This document shows, one piece after another, positions 36,001 to 48,608 of a DNA stretch of 64,000 nucleotides; within the stretch, counting starts at the first letter, position 1; the number at the start of each line of letters is the position of its first letter. This stretch comes from Oopsacas minuta (Eukaryota; Porifera; Hexactinellida; Lyssacinosida; Leucopsacidae): positions 80,395 to 144,394 of the forward strand of contig JAKMXF010000360.1 in assembly GCA_024704765.1 (NCBI GenBank). Direction: 5' to 3'. The notes under the pieces were generated by a model, which was not told where the DNA came from, made no database searches, and saw only the letters and a list, made by a program, of their open reading frames with translations. The position numbers and the translations under genes are program-made.

Positions 36001-37904
36001 GGTAAAATCTACAAATAATAATAATAACAAACCTGTGTATATTATTTGTGTATATATATATATACCTGTGATTCTCCTATCCAAAGAGCTGATAGATCTA
36101 ACTCTGTCATACTAGCTGGTAAACACTTCAATCTGTAAACAATAATAATAATAACAATAACAGATACCGGTTATAGAGTACTCCTAGTGCTGTTCTTAAT
36201 ACTTACTTATTGTTTCTGAGGTCTAACACTTTAAGTTCCGTCAGCAACCGAACAGATTCAGGAATGTCAACCAATTCATTATTCCTTAATGATAGAATAC
36301 GGAGTGATGGATTCTTCCCGAACTGTAAACAAATAAACAAGTAAACAACAAGTAAATAGAGGTGTTAGAATATGAATATACTCACAGAGGAAGGAATATG
36401 AGTGATTCTATTCTGATCCAAATACAATACCTCTAGATTTGGTAGTTCATATAAAGCAGCTGGTGTAGACTATATGTGTATATATAATAAAGGTGTAAGA
36501 ATATGAATATTTAGTATAACTAACCTCTAAAGCATTCTCACTAAGTACGAACTCTCTAAGCTCTACAAGACTATATAAGGAGAGGTGTTATAATATGTAT
36601 ATACAGCTATATTAATATAATATGCTTACTGTTCTATCGTATCAGGAAGAGAGTGCAGTCTGTTTATATCTACTTTGAGGAGTGTTAGTTTCTTCAAATG
36701 TCCTGTAAACAAATAGGTAAACAGGTAAGCAAGTAACAAACAAACAAACAAACAAACAAACAACTAACTTACCAATTCCTAGAGGTAACCATTGTATACA
36801 GTTCTCAGTTAGATGCAGGTCTGCCAGATTCTGTAACAGATTAATATTATCCGGCAGAGCATCCAATCTATTTTTAGACACATCTAAACATTCTAATCTT
36901 GATAGGTGTGATATTTCTTGTGGCATTTCCGGTAGATTATTAGAGTCTAACCATAATTCTTGTAGCAGAGATAATTGTCCTATTTCTGGGGGCTATGGGA
37001 TATGATTAAATAGACAAATAGTAGAGTATATTAATGTTACATACCAAATAGTCAATCTCGTTACCACCCAAGTCAAATTGTGCTAGTTTAGATAAACATC
37101 CAATCGATCTAAAGCAAACAAGCATAAACAAACAAATAAATAAATAATAAACAAATAACTCACGCGGGTAATTCTGTTAGATTATTGTCTCTACATTCTA
37201 ACACTTGTAAATTAACTAAACTGTAAACAAATATATAAATAACAATAATAAACAATATTTGTAAACAAAATACCTTCCTATCTCATTAGGCATTCTCTCT
37301 AGGTTTGTGTCGTTAAGACAACATTTAGTTAAGCTCTTAACTCTAGCTACACAGTCAGGTGTTCTGAAGTATACAAACAAACAATAATCAAATATTCACA
37401 CCTCTGAGTATATATACATATTGTTGTTGTTTACCTGACTAACGGATTAAAAGATACATCTAAGATTCTGAGACTATTACAGTGCTGTATGTTATCTGGG
37501 AGATCTATCAAACCTATGAATAATTACATATAATATCATAGCAACGGATGTGTGAGGTAGGAATGTACCATTTTTACTAATGTCTAGCTCTACTAATCTA
37601 TCCATGTTAGCTATTTGCGGAGGAATCTTAATGAGGTCATTCTCACTTAGAGTTAACACTCTCAAGTTAATCAGCTGTTGGAAGAGTAACTAAAGGAATA
37701 AACAAGTAAACAAACAAATAAACAAATAAACAAATAAACACTAACAGGAGGTAGATCCTTAATCTGGTTATAATCAAGATATAACTCATGCAGAGATCTC
37801 CTCTGTCTGTATATATAGTCAGGCACAAAGATCAGCTGTTTTCCTCTGAGATCCACCTGATCAGCCACAGGAGCACAGCCCGCACACGCCTTGAATACCG
37901 ACAT
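33052..37904 (-). CDS. SCRIB: Scribble-type LAP protein (LRR + PDZ)
   Basis: More than 20 short exons on the minus strand, first coding exon 37904-37746, last 33215-33052. The N-terminus (MSVFKACAGCAPVADQVDLRG, then VPDYIYRQRRSLHELYLDYN) is typical of LAP proteins. Leucine-rich repeats follow to about 36,070 (ECLDVSKNRLDALPDNI, ADLHLTENCIQWLP). After a basic linker there are three PDZ domains, with carboxylate loops EELGFTFWGD (about 35,120), GKLGMSIVGG (about 34,470) and ESYGLVIRDD (about 33,950). Scribble is a basolateral polarity scaffold; vertebrate Scribble has four PDZ domains and Erbin one, so three is intermediate. The C-terminal exons code a short helix (MEDLIKRLQDLEEN). A half copy of family B lies in the 33,216-33,495 intron. 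Confidence 0.9.
33320..33405. repeat. Half family-B element
   Basis: Contains AAGCGGGTAATTAATATATC and CGTGTTAGATATTACAGGAG followed by TTTATTGTA, matching one arm of family B in reverse orientation. The other arm is missing. Located in the last intron of the Scribble-type gene. Confidence 0.6.
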
Positions 37905-38719
37905 ATTAATGCTATTTATAGAATGCTGAGTAAATAACAACAATAAGGAATAACTGTATATATACTAATATGTATATTTTCACACCTTGTAGATCAATTG
38001 AAAGTATTGGATTGATCTTAAAGCTGAGACATAATTTCTGTTAGAAAATAATTAATTAAGCTACTTTATAGGAATATTAAGGATTCTAGCCTCGAGAACA
38101 GCCAATCATTTGTCAGGATTCTAGGCGCCAGACTTATCAAATAACAGCTGATATATGTTGCTAAGGAGTCATTTATGGAATGTGAATATTTCTAACAATC
38201 GAACATTTTCCGTAAATGTATTAACTATTGATTTAGTAAGCAAGAATATTCCACATATAATATAAATATTTAAGCGCTATCTAATCTATAAATAGAATAA
38301 GCTATATCCTGGTATGAATATATTTATGACACCTCCAGAATCAATAACAATAACAACAAAGTGCATAAATAAAATCAAACAAATATCTATATTATATAAG
38401 CAAGCATAGAGCCTATAGCTAATGTGTAGGAAGGCTAATATATTCAATAACTCGGTTTCATTAAGGAGTTATGTCTGTCTTAGTGAAGATATTGAAATAT
38501 GATTAAGGTGTTATAATTAATCATATGACAGGGATTGCTCAGCAGACCTGAATAGACAATAATTTTGCATACAACTAGTGATTAATCATATGAATAATCC
38601 TGACACCTTATATGGCTTTAAAATATATTTATTCAATAAAAATGCAAAACAAAATATTTACAAATAAATAAAAGCAGTGGTGTATGAAAGAAAGCTGACT
38701 GGCCGTGTTAAACACATTT
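37905..38719. other. Spacer between Scribble and docking-like protein
   Basis: AT-rich. It holds the Scribble 5' end (possible untranslated exon near 38,040) and the 3' UTR of the next minus-strand gene. Includes ATTAATCATATGA repeated near 38,515 and 38,581. No gene was recognised. Confidence 0.5.
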
Positions 38720-40072
38720 TCACACCTTTTTAATAAATTTAGGTAGAATCGGTTTTGGTTTTAGTATTTTTGGCTTTGCTGGGATTTCAGAAATTTTCTT
38801 TTTTAGTTCCATCATTTCACACCTTATATGATCAGCTGTTTTCCTCTCTTCTTCCAAAAGTGTTGTATTAGTTTCTAAATCTTTTGTTACCTTTTCTAGG
38901 AGAGCTTTTAAGCGGACACATTCCTGTCTCCCACTTTTAACCTCTTTTTCCAGTTTCTGTCTGACCACTATTTCCCCGCCTAACACCTGTGAATTTTCTA
39001 TTTTTGAATCAATCAGCTGTTTGTTCAAATTAAATATTTCTAATTTTAGATTTGAGTATTCATCAGATTGTGTTGTCATCTCTGTGCCACTTTTCACGCC
39101 TATAGCGGGTTCCTCAGGAGCTAGAGGGACAATATCCCCCTCGTCAGGTGGTCTGTGAATAACCGCTAGAGGCGATACAATCTTACACTCACTCACTGGA
39201 GAGCTACATTCCTTCTGAGCTTTATCGTTGTTAAGGACAGGACTAGTAAGAGGTCTTTTAGTCAGGTGGTGTTTGTGTGTACGGATGGGTATAGGATCCA
39301 GTTTATCTGATGTTATGGGAGCAGATTGTGTGCCACATTCTGACGCCTGTTTCTTAACAATTTTACGATTCTTACAGGTGTCATAATGACTGGGTATTTC
39401 TTCAGTTATGTCCAGACCCTCTTTGACCTTACGGGGTCTGGGGGCTGCTACAGGTTGTCCGTCAATTGGTGAGCTATTCTTAGACTCAGATAGAGGAGCA
39501 CTGATCTTAGAATCCTGCATTCCTTTGTTGTCATAGTTACGAAGATGTCTGGGCTGGAATAATGGACTTTTGGTGTTTGTAGGTGGAGCAGAGAGAGGTG
39601 TTACTGGCACGGGGAGGTTGGATGGGATCTGGTAGATATCATCCCTCAGACAGTCTCTAGGGATTTTATAGTGATCCTCCTCTATCAGGTGGTCATAGTA
39701 ATCATCACTAACTGATAGCTTTCTGTCTTCGACTTGAATTGCTTCGCTACAGGAAGGTGTGAAATTCATTTCTTGAGATTTACTCTCATAAATGGCACAA
39801 TATGGCTGACATGACACCTCAGTTCGTATCTCTATAAATAGACAAGTTGCAGAGGGAACCACTTGAAATGGCTCAACAGTTACCGCGTCAAAATCATCAC
39901 CTAACAACATTCCTGAATGTGTACCGGTTGCTATGGTATCTGTACATGAGAAATGATTCTTTGATGTCTCCCAGTTTAGAGTAGTGGTAATTTTGTCACC
40001 TGAGAATAACACCTCTCTACATCCAGTGGCTCTATCCTTCCTCCAGAATAAATATACGTTAGTCTCCGTCAT
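38720..40072 (-). CDS. Docking-like protein with YxxP motifs, 450 residues, single exon
   Basis: One uninterrupted frame from MTETNVYLFWRKD. The first 120 residues look folded, with YLFWRK, TTTLNWETSKNHF and CLFIEIRTEVSC. A central disordered part holds a tyrosine cluster (DDYYDHLIEEDHYKIPRD and DDIYQIP), a proline motif (PVAAPRPRKV) and PPDEGD. The C-terminal 110 residues form a coiled coil (KLEIFNLNKQLIDSKIEN, LEKEVKSGRQECVRLKALL) ending in a Lys/Pro tail (KPKILKPKPILPKFIKKV). YKIP and YQIP fit the pYxxP consensus of Crk-type SH2 domains, and APRPRK could bind SH3. A scaffold for tyrosine-kinase signalling is inferred; I cannot name the family. The gene is intronless in an intron-rich region. 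Confidence 0.6.
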   Translation of the reverse strand: MTETNVYLFWRKDRATGCREVLFSGDKITTTLNWETSKNHFSCTDTIATGTHSGMLLGDDFDAVTVEPFQVVPSATCLFIEIRTEVSCQPYCAIYESKSQEMNFTPSCSEAIQVEDRKLSVSDDYYDHLIEEDHYKIPRDCLRDDIYQIPSNLPVPVTPLSAPPTNTKSPLFQPRHLRNYDNKGMQDSKISAPLSESKNSSPIDGQPVAAPRPRKVKEGLDITEEIPSHYDTCKNRKIVKKQASECGTQSAPITSDKLDPIPIRTHKHHLTKRPLTSPVLNNDKAQKECSSPVSECKIVSPLAVIHRPPDEGDIVPLAPEEPAIGVKSGTEMTTQSDEYSNLKLEIFNLNKQLIDSKIENSQVLGGEIVVRQKLEKEVKSGRQECVRLKALLEKVTKDLETNTTLLEEERKTADHIRCEMMELKKKISEIPAKPKILKPKPILPKFIKKV

Positions 40073-40187
40073 CTCTAGAGGTGTGAAGTGGCAGGGAAGT
40101 GGCAGGATAGGATTCTAATAGATATAAGTATAATTGTTATAAATATATCAAACAAAAAGATATGAATATATATATATATTTACAAAT

Positions 40188-40796
40188 TCAAGAGGTGTTG
40201 ACTGTAGAAGAGATGGTTTTGCCAAAAATCTTAGTCATAAACCACAAACCAGTTGTGCCACCTGGTACATAACTACACAGATACCATAGCAACGCCAAGA
40301 GCTGAAGAATGCCAAACAATAGAGTGAGAGGAGTGGAATGTAGCAGGACAGAAGCAAGTAGGGTGAGCAGGAGGGTAGCGATATAACTCAGAGTAAATGG
40401 GAGTCTCTGGAGAGATAGGATATGTGTCAGGTGTGCCCACGGACCCCAGAGGAACGAGAAGCTACCTAGGGTGCAGATAGACCCCAGTGTGAAGAGGAGA
40501 GCAAATCTCCTCGCCTTTAGGACGATAAGAGGAACCAGTAGACCCGCTAACACAAAGAATATTATACCAAGTCCCAGAGAGATCAGGAATCCGACTAGTC
40601 TCTCCTTCCTGCCCAGACTAGGTACCCATTCAGTCTCCTGTTCTTGTGATCCCCTCCACCATCTGGCCAGTATACCCTCTCTGCCACTTGTTACCTCTCC
40701 TGCCTCCACGTCAGGTGGTTTAGTGTCACCTCTTGTCAGAGTTATGCTACTTGTAAGTGGCTTCTTAGAGAATATATTCATATATGCTAACATCAT
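40188..40796 (-). CDS. SFT2D: SFT2-domain membrane protein (SFT2D-like)
   Basis: Single exon, 202 residues. Cytosolic N-terminus, then SLGRKERLVGFLISLGLGI and four hydrophobic helices. Diagnostic stretches are FALLFTLGSICTLGSFSFLWGPW and LTLLFGILQLLALLWYLCSYVPGG. Yeast Sft2 aids retrograde endosome-to-Golgi transport and Golgi membrane fusion. Length and the longer N-terminus resemble SFT2D3. The translated start could also be a Met three or five codons in. Its 5' end faces the Pumilio gene. Confidence 0.93.
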   Translation of the reverse strand: MMLAYMNIFSKKPLTSSITLTRGDTKPPDVEAGEVTSGREGILARWWRGSQEQETEWVPSLGRKERLVGFLISLGLGIIFFVLAGLLVPLIVLKARRFALLFTLGSICTLGSFSFLWGPWAHLTHILSLQRLPFTLSYIATLLLTLLASVLLHSTPLTLLFGILQLLALLWYLCSYVPGGTTGLWFMTKIFGKTISSTVNTS

Positions 40797-41486
40797 AATT
40801 AAATTATAATAATCATCCTATGATATGACATAATTCACACCTCAATGACAAGTATAAACAATTTATATAGCATATTTTAACACCTATTAGAGTTAGTATA
40901 TATTCTATTAATAGTTTATAACAAAACTCTTTTATCGTTAAAGTCGTATAAAACACAAATAATGTATTAACCTCAAAATATGAGATTTTAACACCTTTAG
41001 CCTTTATAAGTCATATAATTATTAAATATTAGATTTATCATTAATAATTCAAGAATAAAGCTTTGATGCAATTTTTATGGCAGAAAAATTCACAAAAGAA
41101 TTCACCAAAATTTGTAGCTTAAACGCTTAAACTTTTACAGATTTATTATCTTAACAAATAATCACTGAATAGAAATATTAAACAAATCAGATTAGTTTTC
41201 CTGTTACTTGCGATATAAACAAACAATCCATGGTGTGACACACGAGTGTAATATAAAGGTGTTTATAAGAACATTCCTTTGGTAATTATACACAACCACA
41301 CATAATGGCCTGAATAGGTATGTAGCTAGCATTCAGCTATGAATCAGTAGGCTTACCCAGTCTAGCCATAAATTACAGATTTCTAAATATATTCTATTAT
41401 TTATTCTAGCTTTACTCCATAGTCCATTATTTGTTGTTATTTGTTGATGTTTGTTGATGTTTGTTGTTGTTTAGATTGTTAGCTAA
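40797..41486. promoter_or_regulatory. Divergent intergenic region SFT2D / Pumilio
   Basis: About 690 bases between two head-to-head genes, so both promoters should lie here. It is AT-rich with several TTTAACACCT or TCACACCT copies (about 40,836, 40,876, 40,989). No TATA box was assigned. Confidence 0.5.
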
Positions 41487-44400
41487 ATGAATCACAACAG
41501 TCATCATCTACGGAGCCTGTCACTCGACTCAAATTGCGCAGAAGAGGTTTGTTATTGTTTATATTCATATTTTCACACCTATTTCAGTTCTTGTTTTCAA
41601 GATTAGAATATTTGATTATTTTTGTTATTATTTACTATTTTAGTCCCCTGTAAAGTATGAAACAATAGCAGAATCAGTTCTGGACAGTAACTCTCCGCTA
41701 TCAGCTGATCTACTCAGACACTCAGCTGAGTTCCTTGTAAGATTTATTGTTATTTACTTGTTTGTTTGTTTGTTTATTTATTTGTTTGTTTACTAGTCTA
41801 TACCGTTACAACACTCTAAATCGGATCCTTCTCTGTCTATTCTGACAGATCATGACCTCATCCATCATAACAGGTCTAACTCAGCTCTTACAGATGAGTA
41901 CAGATTAGACAGGAGTCCCTCCCGTCCGATTTCCCCTGTTTCTGATCATTTCAACTCCCTTAACTCCTCTCTGGGAGCTCTGTCCTCTAATGGGTCCTTC
42001 TCACACCCTCACTCTCCCTATTTCTCTCAGAGGTCTTCTTCCTCCTACTTTGATGGGTTAGTTTGTTATTATTTATTATAAGCAAATAATATATTTATGT
42101 CACTACATATTTGGCGCGTAGTTGTTGTTTACGCGGTATTTCGCCGTCATTGCGCTATATTATTTGCATAGTTACAGTGTGTGTATTAGGAATGCAGACA
42201 ATAATTATAACGCAAATATTCATTATTACTTTCTGATTTCTCATTGATTATTCTATTTTTAGAATTATCAAATCATTCCTTTGAATGATGTAATCGCTAT
42301 GATAATAGATCAATTGTCATTTGTTATTCTAATTTGAAAGGTGTTAATTATTGTTTATTTGCTATAATAATATACAACAATAGAATACAAATTTGTCGGC
42401 TATACAAACAGGGTGCTAGGGAGGCTGAAATATGCTGCTTCGTTTCTGCCATATTCCCATTATCACAGGCCTATTTATGACTTTACTATTGTACCCATGG
42501 ATTCTGTTTATAGATATGAAGATAATCAGAGTATGAACAGCTCTATCATATACAATAGCGGAGGGAGAGGAACTCCTAACTCTATATTCTCTAATGGAAA
42601 TGGAACCACTAATCAGTTCTCTACCCCTGATCCCCTGGTGTCCAATTCGGGACCCATGTACTCATCAGCTGATGAGTACTCTCATAAGAGACCCTCCACA
42701 GCTCACACCCCCTCTAGATCTCCTCTCATGTCCTCTCAGGTACTCTATCATTTTATTGGTTAATCAGATCTATGTATCAGCTGATTACACTATTGTAATT
42801 CTGGTCACGGGTCAATAAATATTATTAATTCAATTATACATAGAATAGAGCGTGTGTGTATTTGTATAGCCTCCTATTCTTATGAATAATCATGTGTATA
42901 ATCATCACACCTCTTAGAACGGAATTGATTGGTCAGAGGGTAACTACTCTAATCAGCCTGGGTCTCCTTCTCTTTCACAGCCCTCTCGCGGGAATTCACA
43001 CCTCAGGGGGAGACACTCTGCCCCCCACACCCCCCAGATCTCTGAGAGCGGTCTCCTGTCTTCTCAGGGAGGAATGGATTCATCTATTCTACAGCAACAA
43101 CAGATGCTACAGAATCAATTGTTACTTCTACAATTACAATCACAGGCTCAATCAGTTAGTTACCATGGTTATCGGTGGGTGTTATAGGCATTTACATGAT
43201 TGTTTTTAGAGCCCGTTACTGGCTGCTTATGCCCTCCAGCAACATCAGCTGTTAGCTTCAGGTCCCATGGGTACACCGGCTCAGTACCCTGGGGGTACTG
43301 GACCCCAAACAGGTTACCCAGCAAATCAGGACCCATACTCCGCTCTGGCTGCTTCTCTCCCTCTCCTGTCTCAGGGGTATACTCCATACCAACAGGGGTA
43401 CAACTGGGTGTCCCCTGCTCCTCCCTACCTGACCCCTCAGCAGCAGATGCTCAGGAATAGTCTCTTAATGAGTACATCACACTCTGCTACACAGGCTAAG
43501 GAGAATCATCACGGTAAACTATCCTATTATATGAAAGTAATTATAGCTTAGAATTGATTGTATTATCCATGGTTATTCTAATAGATAAACCACATTATCC
43601 TCACACCTCTTCTAACCAATCAGAATCAGATCTTGTGACTAGTGAGCCTCTGGATGAGTCCCCTCTCCCTGGGGGTAACTCTGTCCTGTCTGCTCTGTCT
43701 CAGCTACAACTGTCTAACAACTCTGTCTCACAACTAAACTCAACCAATCAGAATACAGATAGCAAATCCCCTACCCATCTAACACCTGATATTAACTCCT
43801 CTCCCAATGCATGCCATTCTAACAAGTCAGTTGCTATGCTAATATTATGATAATTTCTTTTGATTGTTATCTCTGCTAGGAGGAAGGACAGTCTGTGTGG
43901 TCGTAGCAAACTGTTGGAAGATTTCAGGAATAACAGATGTCCGAATCTACAGCTGAGAGATCTAACAGATCATATTACAGAGTTCTCTAAGGATCAGCAT
44001 GGTTCTAGGTATGTTATAAATATATACAGGTGTGACAATGTGTATATACCCTGCTGTATAGATTCATACAACAGAAGTTAGAGAGAGCTACTGTCCAGGA
44101 GAAGGATCTAGTATTCGGAGAGATATTACCGGATGCTTACTCACTAATGACAGATGTGTTTGGTAATTACGTTATACAGAAATTCTTTGAGTTTGGGACT
44201 TCTGATCAAAAGCATACTCTAGCTACTAATGTACAGGGTCGTGTCCTCCCACTCTCCTTACAAATGTATGGCTGTAGAGTTATACAGAAGGCTCTAGAAT
44301 GCATTCCACAGGACCAACAGGTTGTCAAGTTATTATCCTTTATTAATCCTGTTATTTTATTGGTTGTATGTGTAGAGTGGGATTGTACAGGAATTAGATG

Positions 44401-45347
44401 GTCACGTATTAAAATGCGTTAAGGATCAGAATGGTAACCATGTTGTGCAGAAATGTATAGAATGTGTAGACCCTCACCACCTAGAGTTTATTATTGGATC
44501 ATTCAGAGGACAGGTATGTGATTACTGATGATATATACTTCCTTACTGTACAGTCTTAACGGGTGTATATACATATACAGGTGTATCAGCTATCTACACA
44601 CCCTTACGGATGTAGAGTTATACAGAGGATCCTAGAGCATTGTACGGCAGAACAGACACAGCCTATACTCAAGGAGTTACATCATCATACAGACAAGCTT
44701 GTACAGGATCAATATGGTAACTATGTTATACAGCATGTGTTAGAGCATGGAAGAGCTGAAGATAAGACTAAAATAGTAGCAGAAATGAAAGGAAAAGTTC
44801 TTACACTATCTCAACACAAGTTTGCTAGGTTAGAACACTTTAACACTTTACTTAACTGTATCATAATTCCCTGTATTACTATGCTATCCTTGATTCTCAA
44901 ATTCTCTCCAGGGATATTCCAGCAGTCCCGTGAATGTTGTCCAATTTGTAAATAAATAAACTTTCTTCTATTTTTAGTAACGTAGTAGAGAAATGTGTCT
45001 CCCACGCCTCCAGAGCTGAGCGCACGTCTCTCATAGATGAAGTCTGCTGTTGTCAGGAAGGGTAAGCATTCCTTACATATCTATTGTACATATTGGTTAC
45101 CATCTGCCCCTATAGAGCTCTATACACTATGATGAAGGACCAATTCGCTAATTATGTTGTACAGAAAATGATAGATGTAGCTGAGGCCAATCAAAGAAAG
45201 GTGTTAATGTTTAAAATAAAGCCTTATATGTCTACTTTAAGGAAATACACATATGGAAAACATATATTATCAAAACTTGAAAAGTATTTCATGAAACCGG
45301 AACCTTCCCTCGCTTGTCTAAACCCACCACTTTACGACACATTTTAA
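41487..45347 (+). CDS. PUM: Pumilio RNA-binding translational repressor
   Basis: Thirteen exons (41487-41546, 41644-41736, 41797-42056, 42412-42739, 42918-43154, 43210-43513, 43585-43825, 43880-44008, 44062-44320, 44376-44513, 44581-44828, 44978-45061, 45116-45347) sum to 870 codons plus stop. The N-terminal half is low-complexity (Ser, Gln, Pro). The PUM homology domain starts [20 protein letters not shown] and keeps eight repeats. Base-reading helices include [72 protein letters not shown] and [11 protein letters not shown]. These match the human PUM1/2 code, so it should bind UGUA-type sites in 3' UTRs. Two of the exon joins fall inside repeats (AG/ATTCAT, AG/TAACG). Residues in the code are unchanged. 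Confidence 0.97.
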
Positions 45348-46141
45348 CACCTTCACTTCCTCTCTGCGCTTTTATGTGTATTCTCTGTGTTTAGTAGTTA
45401 TGTACAAATCTTGATTTTTGTATATTTTTAACACCTAGCACGTGGTATATTTTGATAAATGTAAATTGTACTTAGTGTGTGACTCGTATATTTCGCTGAC
45501 AATCATTTCCCTTCTCTCCTATCTCGCATCCAATGAATCTTCACTTATTTGTATACAGTAGATACTATCACTTCTTGTCTGTTAGATACTTCAATGACTA
45601 ATTATTAACTCTATTATTCTCATATTCTTATTAATTAAGGGATAATTGCGGACTGAGGAGTCAAGGGTGTAACTCTGGAGTTTCTTATTTTAGATCAGTT
45701 ATAATTCAGGGAGCATCTGTCTGTATATTAATCCTGTACTCATTTACTGATAACTTCCATTTCCTGCATGGAGCATTGCTTTATACGTATTTGTTCAACT
45801 CTAATAGAATTAATTAGCATATGTTACTATCAGCTCTAATTCCTTCTCCCTCATCTCCTGTCGTTAAGAGCTTATAAGGTTATATCAAATATTATAGATA
45901 CAAATTAGTATCCGGTATCATGTTGCTAGGATAGGTAATGGAATATTCTAGATAATATACTTATAATTCTATCAAATGATGGTTGCAGATATCAGTAATA
46001 TTTGCTGAATAATCAAACTTAGATCATTCTAGTATCACTGGAGTATCATTTGGTATCATTTGGTATCATTTGGTATCACGCGTGTATTATAGTATAAATA
46101 CGAATAAATATATATTAGTATTATTAAATATTAATTCATAA
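45348..46141. other. Spacer between Pumilio and GCLC
   Basis: Non-coding as far as I can see. It includes an 11-bp tandem repeat (TGGTATCATTT, three copies and a part) at about 46,041-46,078 immediately upstream of the GCLC start. Confidence 0.6.
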
Positions 46142-48492
46142 ATGGGACTATTAATAATAGGATCTCCACTAACCTGGGGAGAGACTAAGAAGTACATACG
46201 TCATGTACGTCAGGCGGGAATTCAGCAATTCCTGCATATGTATGATACACATAAACATTCTAAAGACATTGCTCTGTTGTGGGGTGACGAGATAGAATAC
46301 TCAGCTATATATCTAGACCATTCAAGGAATGAAGCTAGAGTAGCACTAGTAGCATCAGATCTCCTGCCCTCTCTAGAGGGTAAGGGAGGATTCCTGTGGG
46401 CTCCTGAGTTTGCTGATCATATGATAGAGGGTATACCCGGGGAACCATTCAGTGATAGTATTACAGAGCTGTTAGGAATAGAAACATTTCTAAAGAATAG
46501 GTAAATACTTTGTTGTTATTACTGTTGTACTGTGGTTGTTATTATTTGTTGTTTAGACGTGAGTGTTTATCAGAAGCTCTAACAGCTGTTAATCCTAGCA
46601 TAATACCTCTAACTATTACTACTTTCCCTCGTCTGGGGTGTAGTCGGTTTACTGAACCTACTTTTATACCGTCTGGGGATTACGGGAAGTCATTCTTCTT
46701 TCCTAATGATGTTATTAATCATCACACAAGATATAGGTATGTAAACAAACAAACAAACAAACAAACATTTATATATTTGTTATTGTTTAGAAGTTTTGAG
46801 CAGAACATAAGAGAGAGGAGAGGAGAGAGGCCTGCTATTAATATACCAAGTATGTTACTCTAAGGTGTTAGAATATTCATATTTAATATATTATTATTAT
46901 TATTGTTTTTAGTGTATATTGACACAGATACAGATACAAACTACTTCACAAATCAACAGCTGATTCACAATGAACCTGAGAACCCCGCCAAACCTGGACA
47001 CATATATATGGATCATATGGGATTTGGAATGGGTAACAGTTGTTTACAGGTAAACAATCAGATTATAAGCATTTGTTGTTTATTTGTTTGTTTAATTATT
47101 TGTTTATATTAGATGACTTACCAAGCTGCTAATCTTGATCAAGCTCGATACATGTATGACCAACTATCATTAATAGGACCTATAATTGTAAGTAAACAAA
47201 CAAACAAGCTGGCAAATAAACAAACACTTACCCTTTATGTGTATGTTAGGTAGCTCTATCAAACTCCTCTCCTCTCTATCACGGGTTTATTTCTGACTTA
47301 GATTGTAGATTTGAGGTTATTGAGCAGTCAGTAGATGATAGGACCAGACAGGAGAGACATGTAAGCTGTTTGTTTGTTTATTTGTTTATTGTTTGTTTAT
47401 ATTTTTTGTTTACAGTCTTCTCCTACATCTTTCCCTAACTCACGGTACTCAGTGATAGATTGCTTCATAGCAACGGATATGTATAATGATATGTCTGTGT
47501 TAGTAGATCAGGAATCTTATGATACATTAACATGTGCTGGTAAGTATATCATTATTAGCCACGATTTGTTATTGTTTATGATAAATTTATTGTTTACAGG
47601 TGTTGATAACATTCTGTCCAGACACATCGCTCACCTATTTGCTCGTGACCCCCTGATCCTGTATTCAAACACCCTAGAAATTGATAACACTGCTTCATCT
47701 GTACATTTTGATAATCTTAATTCTTCTAACTGGAATAATGTTAGATTGAAACCTCCTCCTCACGGCTCCACCGGATGGAGGGTAGAGTTCAGACCTATTG
47801 ATGTAAGTATTTGTTTGTTTGTTTATTTGTTTGTTATTAATATTATTTATTTTTAGGTACAACTCACAGATTTCGAGAACGCAGCATTTATGATTTTCGT
47901 GAATTTACTTTTGAGGGTTTTCTTAGACAAAAATATAAATTTATATATTCCTGTTAGTCAAATGCAGGAAAACTTCAAAAGATCATTCAAGAAAGATTCC
48001 TGTAAATCCCAGGAGTACTACTTTCGGTCAGATATTTTCACACCTCTTCATAGCAATACATATGACTCTGTGGTATGGGATATTAACACTATTATTAACG
48101 GAAAGGAAGGAATATTTGGCGGGTTTTTGGATCTAATTAGAGAGTATATTAACCAATCAGATGAGCTGAATAGTGAGCAGAAGTTGAAGTTAGTTCCATA
48201 TTTGAATCTTATTAGAGACAGAGCTAGAGGTAATTGGAACTATAGATTATATATACATATGATATTTTATGTTAACGCCTTTCTAGGTCAGCTGATGACA
48301 GGAGCTAATTGGATTAGAGAGTTCGTATTATCTCACCCTAATTACAAACATGACTCTGCGGTGTGTGAGCAGATATGCTTTGATCTTATGGTGTCAATCA
48401 GCAAACTATCCAATCACACTAGTCATAACTCATCCACACAGCTGACAGGAAATAATTTCTCATCTTTCTTTTTGATAGAAGATGAATTGTGA
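46142..48492 (+). CDS. GCLC: Glutamate-cysteine ligase catalytic subunit
   Basis: Ten exons (46142-46500, 46557-46736, 46791-46849, 46913-47049, 47113-47187, 47250-47360, 47416-47539, 47600-47802, 47857-48229, 48287-48492) sum to 608 codons plus stop. It performs the first, rate-limiting step of glutathione synthesis: glutamate plus cysteine plus ATP. Signature parts are [65 protein letters not shown] and [10 protein letters not shown]. The region with MGFGMG is the active-site core. The C-terminus is slightly shorter than in human. The vertebrate regulatory subunit is not in the window. Confidence 0.97.
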
Positions 48493-48608
48493 ACTTGATT
48501 TGTTTATTTATTTGTTTATTTGTTTATTTATCAATTATATTCTTTATTTGTTTAACTGTAGTAATCTGTTCATTAATGTTTATTATATTTCCTCAGTTGT
48601 TTACTAGA

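Noticed and set aside
33052-37904. Separate genes for the LRR part and the PDZ part
   Set aside because: Exon spacing, strand and the LAP-type N-terminus fit a single Scribble-type gene. I found no promoter gap or internal start between the parts.
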